Shown here: positions 1 to 4,813 of the stretch, piece after piece
Layout of the letters: the number at the start of each line of letters is the position of its first letter
Numbering within the stretch: position 1 is the stretch's first letter
Origin: an uncultured Catenibacterium sp.
Lineage (GTDB): Bacteria; Bacillota_I; Bacilli_A; Erysipelotrichales; Coprobacillaceae
Assembly: GCA_900764725.1 (NCBI GenBank)
Contig: CAAFPB010000514.1
Span: 1 to 7,944 of the forward strand
Length of the DNA: 7,944 nucleotides
Reading direction: 5' to 3'
Notes under the pieces: generated by a model
What the model saw: only the letters and a program-made list of their open reading frames with translations
Databases searched by the model: none
What the model was told of the DNA's origin: nothing
Position numbers and translations under genes: made by a program

Positions 1-2
1 AT

Positions 3-413
3 GTATACGAGGAAAAGAATGGCACATTGTCCATCAGACAGCTTTATAGAAATCCGGAACGCTGTGCTGGATGTCCTTTCAGGAATGAGTGCCTGGCTAC
101 CAAGAAAAAGCCTGAGGTCAGTGATGATGCAGAGAAGATTTGCAGTAGAAACGAGGTTCTTGAACAGTTTCATGAGTATGTTGACATTACTCTCGGCTCT
201 GAATTCGGAAAGGAGCTAAAGAAGCAGAGGAGCATACAGGTAGAAGGAGCCTTTGGAGTTATAAAGGAGGACATGGGATTCACCAGATTCCGAAGAAGAG
301 GAATGAAAGGTGTAACGATGGAGTTTCTTTTAGTGTGCCTAGGCTACAATCTCAAGAAATACCACATGTATAGACTACGTCAGGAGAAAAAGAACGCTCT
401 GAAGGCGTGCTGA
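3..413 (+). CDS. IS1182-family transposase, C-terminal part (cut by window edge)
   Basis: The reading frame is open from base 3 and enters from outside the window, so the TTG at 27 is not the true start; about 136 C-terminal residues are visible. They include a CxxCPxxxxC cysteine cluster (CAGCPFRNEC), then EGAFGVIKEDMGFTRFRRRG and a closing LGYNLKKYH stretch. This combination is typical of the C-terminal part of IS1182-type DDE transposases, in which the E of the QVEGAFG segment belongs to the catalytic triad (family knowledge). The enzyme would cut and join the ends of its insertion sequence. The natural TGA stop at 411-413 is intact, so this end is not truncated; whether the rest is complete cannot be judged. 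Assignment to IS1182 is by motif recall, and closely related IS4/IS5-like groups are the alternative. Confidence 0.85.
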   Translation, partial: VYEEKNGTLSIRQLYRNPERCAGCPFRNECLATKKKPEVSDDAEKICSRNEVLEQFHEYVDITLGSEFGKELKKQRSIQVEGAFGVIKEDMGFTRFRRRGMKGVTMEFLLVCLGYNLKKYHMYRLRQEKKNALKAC

Positions 414-497
414 TAAAAAAAGTTATTCACAGTGAAAAAGTGACTTATCACGCCGATAGGGACTTTATGCGCTTTTTTTCTGTTTTTTAAGAGTTTA

Positions 498-521
498 CGT
501 TCCTGAGGGGAACGATTTTTT
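498..521 (+). terminator. Rho-independent terminator downstream of the transposase
   Basis: CGTTCC (498-503) and GGAACG (509-514) form a perfect 6-bp stem with loop TGAGG, followed by a run of T at 516-521. It lies 85 bases after the transposase stop and would end that transcript. Bases 414-497 between them hold no ORF and no other structure I can support; the right inverted repeat of the insertion sequence should be near here but cannot be identified without the left end. Confidence 0.6.
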
Positions 522-560
522 AGTTTGTGACGTAATAACCATAGGCAGTCGTGAACTAAT

Positions 561-608
561 AAAAAAAAGACTGTTTGGAAATGATATTAAATCATTTCGT
601 CACAGCCT
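561..608 (-). terminator. Terminator of the padR operon (possibly bidirectional)
   Basis: Read on the minus strand, AGGCTGT (608-602) pairs with ACAGTCT (574-568) with one G-U pair. A 3x3 internal loop follows, then a perfect 8-bp stem between 598-591 and 585-578 around a 5-base loop. The 3' side runs into eight T (568-561). It starts 8 bases past the stop of the minus-strand membrane-protein gene. The plus strand also has a T-rich tail (CTCTTTTTT at 609-617), so it may stop transcription coming from the transposase side too. Confidence 0.8.
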
Positions 609-615
609 CTCTTTT

Positions 616-993
616 TTACTGATCTGTTACTATATATTCTATTTCTTCTACACCTGAATATTTTGAATTTCTGTAGACATCATACCAAAGAAGACCAAAC
701 CATATCGCAAGTAATGTACAAAGGATACAAAGAAAAATAATGAACTTCTGGAATACTTCTCTTAGTCTCATTCTTTGAATCAAATAATTTTCATCACTAT
801 TCTGGATATATTCAACCACTATATCCTTCGGTTCACCAAAATGATCTACGATATCTTCATACGAACAATCAGGATGATCATCCACATATTCTTTTAGATG
901 TTTCTTTAAATCAAGGAGATAGAATTTCTCTTTATCTGTATGCATGGGCATCATAGTCCAAATATTGTGAATATATTGTTCTGTATTATTCAT
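616..993 (-). CDS. PadR-partner membrane protein, HAAS/DUF1700-like, one transmembrane helix
   Basis: A 125-residue protein. Residues 20-66 are an acidic helical segment with SYEDIVDHFGEPKDIVVEYI (44-63), which resembles the helical 'HAAS' signature of DUF1700/DUF6120-type proteins usually found next to padR. After a basic stretch (RMRLREVFQK) comes one strong transmembrane helix at about 84-104, then a short tail. The ATG (991-993) lies inside the end of the padR gene, giving an 8-base overlap, with GGGAGA (1004-999) as ribosome binding site; the two genes are therefore one translationally coupled operon. In this family the small cytoplasmic domain is thought to work with the PadR regulator at the membrane, but its function here is inferred only from context. 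The exact domain family is uncertain. Confidence 0.75.
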   Translation of the reverse strand: MNNTEQYIHNIWTMMPMHTDKEKFYLLDLKKHLKEYVDDHPDCSYEDIVDHFGEPKDIVVEYIQNSDENYLIQRMRLREVFQKFIIFLCILCTLLAIWFGLLWYDVYRNSKYSGVEEIEYIVTDQ

Positions 994-1324
994 AAGATTC
1001 TCCCAAAGATTCCTTAATCACATTATGGATTCCATCCACTGCTTGATTAAATTCATTAATCATTTCTAATAGCTTTTCTTTACCCTCTTCTTCTATATGA
1101 TAATAGACTCTTATTTTGCGTTCTATTACCTTCTCATAACTAGAAATATAGTGTGCATCCTGTAATTTATAGAGAATAGGATACATAGTGCCTTCTTTAA
1201 TATCTATGAGTTCATGAGAGTAAGTTTTAATTTGTTTCGTTATTTCATAACCATAACAATCCTGCTTCGCAATAATACATAGAAGAAGCATATCCAGTTT
1301 GAAAAATTGATTCTTTTTGGCCAT
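986..1324 (-). CDS. PadR-family transcriptional regulator
   Basis: A 112-residue protein with the PadR winged-helix layout: an N-terminal helix (LDMLLLCIIAKQDCYGYEIT, 10-29), the recognition segment EGTMYPILYKLQDAHYISSY (44-63), the wing (RKIRVYYHIEEEGKEKL, 69-85) and a short C-terminal dimerisation helix. The length fits the small PadR-s1 subfamily, which are dimeric repressors that usually respond to small molecules or membrane stress. The start is supported by GAGGA (1338-1334 on the minus strand) 9 bases upstream of ATG. It is the first gene of a two-gene operon with the downstream membrane protein. A palindrome at 1385-1401, directly upstream of its -35 box, is the likely self-regulatory operator (inference). 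Confidence 0.93.
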   Translation of the reverse strand: MAKKNQFFKLDMLLLCIIAKQDCYGYEITKQIKTYSHELIDIKEGTMYPILYKLQDAHYISSYEKVIERKIRVYYHIEEEGKEKLLEMINEFNQAVDGIHNVIKESLGESYE

Positions 1325-1355
1325 ATTAATCGATCCTCAACATTCATATATTTAT

Positions 1356-1383
1356 ATTATACTTTGTGTTTTAAAACTAGCAA
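1356..1383 (-). promoter_or_regulatory. Promoter of the padR operon
   Basis: On the minus strand, TTGCTA (1383-1378, 4 of 6 match to TTGACA) is followed after 16 bases by a perfect TATAAT (1361-1356). The start of transcription would be near 1349, leaving a leader of about 25 bases that contains the GAGGA ribosome binding site. Confidence 0.7.
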
Positions 1384-1384
1384 T

Positions 1385-1401
1385 ACATAGATATACTATG
1401 T
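1385..1401. promoter_or_regulatory. Palindromic operator candidate between divergent promoters
   Basis: ACATAGATATACTATGT has perfect 6-bp arms (ACATAG / CTATGT) around a 5-base centre. It sits next to the -35 box of the minus-strand padR promoter and overlaps the presumed -35 region of the plus-strand promoter. PadR proteins commonly bind ATGT/ACAT dyads (family knowledge), so this is the best autoregulatory site. A second, wider inverted repeat, ACTTTGT (1361-1367) and ACAAAGT (1402-1408), frames it. Confidence 0.5.
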
Positions 1402-1427
1402 ACAAAGTGTAATATTCATGATATTAT
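1399..1427 (+). promoter_or_regulatory. Promoter of the secreted-protein gene
   Basis: TGTACA (1399-1404, 4 of 6) is followed after 17 bases by TATTAT (1422-1427), preceded by TG at 1419-1420, an extended -10 element. Predicted transcription start is near 1434, about 45 bases before the ATG. Confidence 0.6.
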
Positions 1428-1435
1428 ATGTATGT

Positions 1436-1449
1436 AGAAAACGTTTTCA
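1436..1449 (+). promoter_or_regulatory. CcpA cre-like site
   Basis: AGAAAACGTTTTCA contains a perfect 12-base palindrome, GAAAACGTTTTC (1437-1448), and matches the cre consensus TGWAANCGNTNWCA at 13 of 14 positions. It covers roughly +2 to +16 of the predicted transcript, a position from which CcpA would repress. Both the site and the presence of CcpA in this organism are inferred. Confidence 0.45.
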
Positions 1450-1478
1450 ACAAAAAATAAATAATAGGAGTCATTATT

Positions 1479-2051
1479 ATGAAACACAGATTAAAATTCG
1501 CACTAGTATCAATTCTCTCTTTAATTATGGTTTTATTCAATTTTGTTCCTGTATCAGCAATCGAAGAAAATATTGTAATTCCAGTTAAAATTAGTAATAC
1601 GGAAACATGGTTTTTTAAATCAGAAGAAGATTATAATAAGTATAAGCAACAAATAGAGTTAGGCGCAGATAATATTAACGTATGTGGAGAGTATTCAACT
1701 ACCAAAGAGATATCTAGAAAGAATGTTTCTCATAAATTTATAGGCTATCATAGCCAAACTAAGAATTGGAGTAAAACTTCATATTATAAATTAACGGCAT
1801 CAACAAAATGTACTGTTTCATCTTCTTCAACTTATGAAGGTATTTCATTTACATATATTTTAAATCATGAAACAACTGTTGAGACGAGACTAAATGCTGA
1901 CAGCAGCAGATATAGCAAACTTGCACTTTCAGGAGATTATATAGTGAAGCATATGAGAACATACTATTATGATTCAAATGGATTATACGATACTTATGAT
2001 TATGTTTCGAGCAAAAACACTAACAAGTATTTAGATGTAAAATACAAATAA
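1479..2051 (+). CDS. Secreted protein of unknown function
   Basis: A 190-residue protein with a clear Sec signal peptide: basic MKHRLK, a hydrophobic core at 7-22 and a VSA|I cleavage site after residue 27, leaving about 163 mature residues. AGGAG (1466-1470) lies 8 bases before the ATG. The mature part is rich in Ser, Thr and Tyr and alternates in short beta-like segments (for example TVETRLNADSSRYSKLAL and DYIVKHMRTYYYDSNG), suggesting a beta-sandwich. It has two cysteines (C69, C111) that could form a disulfide, and no transmembrane anchor, LPxTG motif or lipobox. I do not recognise the family. It is more AT-rich than the housekeeping genes and is divergent from padR, with a shared regulatory region and a cre-like site, so it may be under PadR and carbon control. 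An export or antagonism role is possible but nothing in the sequence shows one. Confidence 0.8.
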   Translation: MKHRLKFALVSILSLIMVLFNFVPVSAIEENIVIPVKISNTETWFFKSEEDYNKYKQQIELGADNINVCGEYSTTKEISRKNVSHKFIGYHSQTKNWSKTSYYKLTASTKCTVSSSSTYEGISFTYILNHETTVETRLNADSSRYSKLALSGDYIVKHMRTYYYDSNGLYDTYDYVSSKNTNKYLDVKYK

Positions 2052-2054
2052 AAA

Positions 2055-2174
2055 TTTGAATACCCATAATCTGCTAAAATACTTTTTAAAAATATATCAT
2101 GCGGACTTGTATGCTATTTGTAAAGATTATTATTAAAGAGTGTCTATAATATGCTTGTTTTATGGGTATTCAAA
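2055..2174. repeat. 120-base element bounded by 15-bp inverted repeats
   Basis: TTTGAATACCCATAA (2055-2069) and TTATGGGTATTCAAA (2160-2174) are perfect reverse complements, separated by 90 AT-rich bases. The element starts 3 bases after the stop of the secreted-protein gene and carries a TATAAT at 2145-2150. It could be a small non-autonomous transposable element (MITE) or a long-range hairpin. There is no convincing target-site duplication, only A-rich flanks. Confidence 0.6.
2145..2150 (+). promoter_or_regulatory. -10 box upstream of the small membrane protein gene
   Basis: A perfect TATAAT, without a good -35 at normal spacing, lies 67 bases before the chosen start of the small membrane protein. 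It makes the possible GTG start at 2140 unlikely, because that codon would lie upstream of transcription. Confidence 0.4.
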
Positions 2175-2217
2175 AATGAAAAATACTTTAATTTTATTAG
2201 GAAATGAGGGATTATTT

Positions 2218-2457
2218 ATGCTCAGCACTAAGGAGAAGAAGTTCATTATTTGTTTTGTGATTTATGTGGCATTATTCATTGCATCAGCTTTTTATCCTGA
2301 TCGAATTATTCTTGATTTCGGTCTAGGAAGTATTCATATTGCTTTTTCTTCGCTACCTACAATATTCTGTTCTAATTTAGTTTTACCATTTATCGGAAAT
2401 ACATTATTATTCATCTATTTCTTTAAAGATGAAATCAAAAACTTCTTCAAGATATAA
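2218..2457 (+). CDS. Small membrane protein of unknown function
   Basis: A 79-residue protein beginning MLSTKEKKF. I chose the ATG at 2218 because GAGGGA (2206-2211) precedes it by 6 bases; the in-frame GTG at 2140 has no ribosome binding site and lies ahead of a -10 box. Two hydrophobic segments, about residues 9-26 and 41-68 (broken by Pro and Gly), suggest two or three membrane passes, with a basic N-terminus and a C-terminal Lys-rich tail (YFFKDEIKNFFKI). I recognise no family. It lies 44 bases past the inverted-repeat element and shares a convergent terminator with niaR. It is as AT-rich as the preceding secreted-protein gene and may belong to the same accessory stretch. Confidence 0.6.
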   Translation: MLSTKEKKFIICFVIYVALFIASAFYPDRIILDFGLGSIHIAFSSLPTIFCSNLVLPFIGNTLLFIYFFKDEIKNFFKI

Positions 2458-2460
2458 TAA

Positions 2461-2486
2461 AAGGCTGTTCACCACAGCCTTATTTT
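2461..2486. terminator. Bidirectional terminator between the small membrane protein gene and niaR
   Basis: AAGGCTGT (2461-2468) and ACAGCCTT (2474-2481) form a perfect 8-bp stem with loop TCACC. ATTTT follows on the plus strand, and a TTATTATAT-type tail follows on the minus strand. The niaR stop codon (2480-2482) overlaps the right arm. The core GGCTGT/ACAGCC resembles the stem of the padR-operon terminator. Confidence 0.75.
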
Positions 2487-2977
2487 AATAATATGTGCTT
2501 TTCATCCAATGCTTCTTTAATACGTTCTAATGTTTCTTCATCAGGTGCTGTAATTGTATGCAAGTGAACACCATCCGTTAATAGAGAAAGAGGTGTGACA
2601 TCACGATCCTTAACTGCAGACATGAATTTAGACACATCATAACGTGAATATATATGAAGATTTCCTTTGATTTCTCCATAAAGAGGATGTTCTACTATCA
2701 CATCTTCAACCTTACCACCTAAATCTACAATAGTATTTAATTCTTCTTTTAATTGATCATTATTATGCTTTACTGCAATTGTATAATGATTACTTCTATT
2801 TGTTTCTAATATGTATCCCCTAGGGGTTGCAGTGATATCTTCTCCCGATGCTCTTAGTAATGCTACATCTCCTACAATAATCTGTCTAGAAACACCTAAT
2901 TCTTTCGCAATTTTACTTGCTGAAACAGGTTTATCACTACCACTAATTATTTCCATTATTCTTGTCTTTCTATCCAT
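2480..2977 (-). CDS. niaR: NiaR-type repressor of NAD biosynthesis/nicotinate transport (HTH + 3H domain)
   Basis: A 165-residue protein from ATG 2977. The N-terminal winged helix (about 4-55, with SASKIAKELGVSRQIIVGDV as the helix-turn-helix) is followed by a 3H domain (about 65-160) with the conserved histidines H71, H97, H138 and H140. H71 and E79 followed by HLH at 138-140 match the metal-site spacing I recall for the 3H family. NiaR (YrxA) binds nicotinate with a divalent metal and represses niacin uptake and NAD-synthesis genes. The start is fixed by AAAGGTG ending 6 bases before this ATG and by a promoter just upstream; longer in-frame starts up to 3025 would lie within that promoter. 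No NAD genes are in the window, so its targets are elsewhere. It is divergent from rsmA. Confidence 0.88.
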   Translation of the reverse strand: MDRKTRIMEIISGSDKPVSASKIAKELGVSRQIIVGDVALLRASGEDITATPRGYILETNRSNHYTIAVKHNNDQLKEELNTIVDLGGKVEDVIVEHPLYGEIKGNLHIYSRYDVSKFMSAVKDRDVTPLSLLTDGVHLHTITAPDEETLERIKEALDEKHILLK

Positions 2978-2992
2978 ATACATCACCTTTTC

Positions 2993-3030
2993 GACCATTA
3001 TAGAAGAATTTTTCAGGGAACTCAATGGTC
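2993..3030. promoter_or_regulatory. Split inverted repeat over the niaR promoter, operator candidate
   Basis: GACCATT (2993-2999) and AATGGTC (3024-3030) are perfect 7-bp inverted repeats 24 bases apart. One overlaps the niaR -10 box; the other overlaps the niaR -35 box and the rsmA -35 region. This could be a two-site operator for autoregulation; nothing else supports it. Confidence 0.3.
2997..3025 (-). promoter_or_regulatory. niaR promoter
   Basis: On the minus strand, TTGAGT (3025-3020, 4 of 6) is followed after 17 bases by a perfect TATAAT (3002-2997). It predicts transcription from near 2990, which supports translation from the ATG at 2977. Confidence 0.75.
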
Positions 3031-3048
3031 TTTTCTTTACATATCCTA

Positions 3049-3054
3049 TATAAT
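3049..3054 (+). promoter_or_regulatory. rsmA promoter -10 box, implying a leaderless start
   Basis: A perfect TATAAT ends 7 bases before the rsmA ATG, so transcription would start at or within a base or two of the initiation codon (3062). No Shine-Dalgarno-like sequence is present in the preceding 25 bases. The -35 region 17 bases upstream (TGGTCT, 3026-3031) is weak and abuts the niaR -35 box. Confidence 0.5.
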
Positions 3055-3061
3055 AAATGAT

Positions 3062-3880
3062 ATGGAAAATATCGCAAAAAAATCAAATACAGAATTTATA
3101 TTAAATACATTTAACTTAAAGCCTTCTAAGAAATATGGACAGAACTTCTTGGTAGATCCAGGTATTATTCAAAGTATCGCAGATCATGCTTCGCTGGATA
3201 AGGAGACAGCAGTTATTGAAATAGGACCTGGTATAGGCGCTCTTACAGAACAGCTCTCTAATAAAGCTGGTAAAGTATTATGCTTTGAAATAGATGAACG
3301 TTTAAAGGAAGTATTATCATTCTCTTTAGAAGGACATGATAATGTAGAAATCATCTTCCAGGACTTTATGAAAGCTGATCTAGAAGAAGCATGTAATAAG
3401 TTAAAGGACTATAAGGATATCTGTGTTGTCACAAATCTTCCTTATTATATTACTTCTAAAATCATCACAAAGATTGTATCTTCTTCTACACCTATTAATC
3501 GTTTAGTCGCTATGGTACAAAAGGAAGTCGCACTCAAGCTTTGTTCTGAAGAAAAGAGTCCTTTAAAGATGATGATTGATTATGTAGGAGATGTTCAATA
3601 TGAATTGAATGTTCCTAGACATGTATTCATGCCAGCACCTCATGTAGATAGTGCTGTTATTTCTATTCATAAAGAACGTGTTATATCACAGGAATTGATT
3701 GATCTGATTGAAGCAAGTTATACTGCAAAAAGAAAAACACTCTATAATAACTTAAAATCTTTATATCATGATCAAACAAAAGAATTATTAGAATCATGTG
3801 GTATTCCTGCCAATAAACGTGCTGAAGAATTAAACATTGATGACTATATAAGAATACTAGAAAGGAGTCATACTCTATGA
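3062..3880 (+). CDS. rsmA: 16S rRNA (adenine1518-N6/adenine1519-N6)-dimethyltransferase
   Basis: A 272-residue protein (also called KsgA). It dimethylates two adjacent adenines near the 3' end of 16S rRNA, using S-adenosylmethionine, late in small-subunit assembly. Visible motifs are YGQNFLVDP (25-33), the SAM loop EIGPGIGALTEQL (53-65), an acidic ribose-binding E76 in CFEID, D101 in FQDF, the catalytic NLPYYIT (125-131), QKEVA (153-157), FMPAPHVDSAV (189-199) and the C-terminal KRKTLYNNL (223-231). The N-terminus aligns with the B. subtilis protein as I recall it, so the ATG at 3062 is right although it has no Shine-Dalgarno sequence. It is a little shorter than the B. subtilis enzyme (about 290). 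Its TGA overlaps the ispE ATG. Confidence 0.97.
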   Translation: MENIAKKSNTEFILNTFNLKPSKKYGQNFLVDPGIIQSIADHASLDKETAVIEIGPGIGALTEQLSNKAGKVLCFEIDERLKEVLSFSLEGHDNVEIIFQDFMKADLEEACNKLKDYKDICVVTNLPYYITSKIITKIVSSSTPINRLVAMVQKEVALKLCSEEKSPLKMMIDYVGDVQYELNVPRHVFMPAPHVDSAVISIHKERVISQELIDLIEASYTAKRKTLYNNLKSLYHDQTKELLESCGIPANKRAEELNIDDYIRILERSHTL

Positions 3881-4743
3881 AGATTCGTGCTTATGCGAAA
3901 ATAAACCTAGCATTAGATGTGGTAAGTGAAAGAGAAGATGGATATCATGAATTAAATATGATTATGGCCCCTATTGGTCTTCATGATTTGATTCTTATTG
4001 ATCCTATTGAAAAAGGTATAGAAATTACTACAAACACATACCGTGTACCTACTGATGAACGTAATATCATGTATAAGGTGGCAGATGCATTAATCAAGAA
4101 GTTTGATATTAAGAGTGGTGTAAGAATCCACTGTTATAAGCATATTCCTTCTCAAGCTGGAATGGGTGGAGGAAGTGCCGATGGGGCTGCTATCTTCCGT
4201 GCAATGAACAGTTTATTCCATTTACGTATGTCTTATCAGGATATGTGTGAAATGGGTAAGGAGATTGGTGCAGATATTCCATTTTGTGTATGGAATCGTA
4301 TTGCGGTTGTAGGTGGTATTGGTGAAAATCTTCACTTTATTGATCGTTCTCGTTTTAATTGTCATTTATTAATTGTAAAACCTAAGAAAGGTGTTTCTAC
4401 TAAGAGATGTTTTGATGATCTAGATATAGAAACAGCTGTTCATCCAGATATTGATTTAATGAAGCATGCGATTGAAAAAAATGATTATCAGGGTGTTGTC
4501 AATTGTTTAGGTAATACTTTAGAAGCCCCTTCTATTAAGATGGTACAGGATATCCAGTCTATTAAGGATGATATGATGAACTTTGGTTTTGATGGTGCTC
4601 TTATGTCAGGTAGTGGTTCATCTGTTTTTGGTATGACTCAAGATGCTGAATTAATTGATAAAGTGCTTCCATATTTTAAAAAGAAATATAGTTTTGCAGT
4701 AAAAACACAGTTTTACTATTCAGAGAAAAGGAAAAAGGGATAA
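3877..4743 (+). CDS. ispE: 4-diphosphocytidyl-2-C-methyl-D-erythritol kinase
   Basis: A 288-residue GHMP kinase of the MEP isoprenoid pathway. It phosphorylates the 2-hydroxyl of CDP-methylerythritol with ATP in the cytoplasm. Seen: AKINLAL (7-13) with catalytic Lys8, REDGYHEL (19-26), the ATP loop PSQAGMGGGSADGA (91-104), the catalytic Asp133 in GADIPF, and the C-terminal GHMP motif MSGSGSSVFG (243-252). Length is normal for the family. The ATG overlaps the rsmA stop (ATGA), with AAAGGAG (3861-3867) 9 bases ahead, so the two are translationally coupled. The final codons form part of a terminator-like stem. It shows that the organism makes isopentenyl diphosphate by the MEP route. Confidence 0.97.
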   Translation: MKIRAYAKINLALDVVSEREDGYHELNMIMAPIGLHDLILIDPIEKGIEITTNTYRVPTDERNIMYKVADALIKKFDIKSGVRIHCYKHIPSQAGMGGGSADGAAIFRAMNSLFHLRMSYQDMCEMGKEIGADIPFCVWNRIAVVGGIGENLHFIDRSRFNCHLLIVKPKKGVSTKRCFDDLDIETAVHPDIDLMKHAIEKNDYQGVVNCLGNTLEAPSIKMVQDIQSIKDDMMNFGFDGALMSGSGSSVFGMTQDAELIDKVLPYFKKKYSFAVKTQFYYSEKRKKG

Positions 4744-4766
4744 CTTGCGCCTTTTCTCTTTTATTT
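4722..4766 (+). terminator. Terminator/attenuator overlapping the end of ispE
   Basis: AGAGAAAAGG (4722-4731, inside the last ispE codons) pairs perfectly with CCTTTTCTCT (4750-4759) across an 18-base loop, followed by the T-rich TTTATTTT. The stem is A-T heavy and several registers are possible, so it is probably a partial terminator rather than a full stop between ispE and glmU. Confidence 0.5.
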
Positions 4767-4778
4767 TGAATTGAATTT

Positions 4779-4787
4779 TGCTAGAAT
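4779..4787 (+). promoter_or_regulatory. Extended -10 promoter for glmU-prs
   Basis: TGCTAGAAT is an extended -10 element (TGn plus TAGAAT, 5 of 6). There is no strong -35. Predicted start is near 4794, giving a short leader containing AGGAG. A translation start at the in-frame TTG of 4778 would lie upstream of transcription. Confidence 0.5.
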
Positions 4788-4813
4788 GTAGGGGAAAAAA
4801 AGGAGATATGTCG

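Noticed and set aside
1..219. 72-residue plus-strand ORF starting with ATG at base 1.
   Set aside because: It overlaps the transposase frame, which carries recognisable motifs; no ribosome binding site can be seen.
2140..2217. Longer form of the small membrane protein starting at GTG 2140.
   Set aside because: The GTG precedes a perfect -10 box and lacks a ribosome binding site; GAGGGA before ATG 2218 is better.
2978..3025. Longer NiaR N-terminus starting at TTG 3025.
   Set aside because: That codon is the -35 box of the niaR promoter, and family alignment starts at the MDRKTRI methionine with AAAGGTG ahead of it.
2811..3053. 80-residue plus-strand ORF.
   Set aside because: It is antisense to niaR and crosses both the niaR and rsmA promoters; a shadow of niaR.
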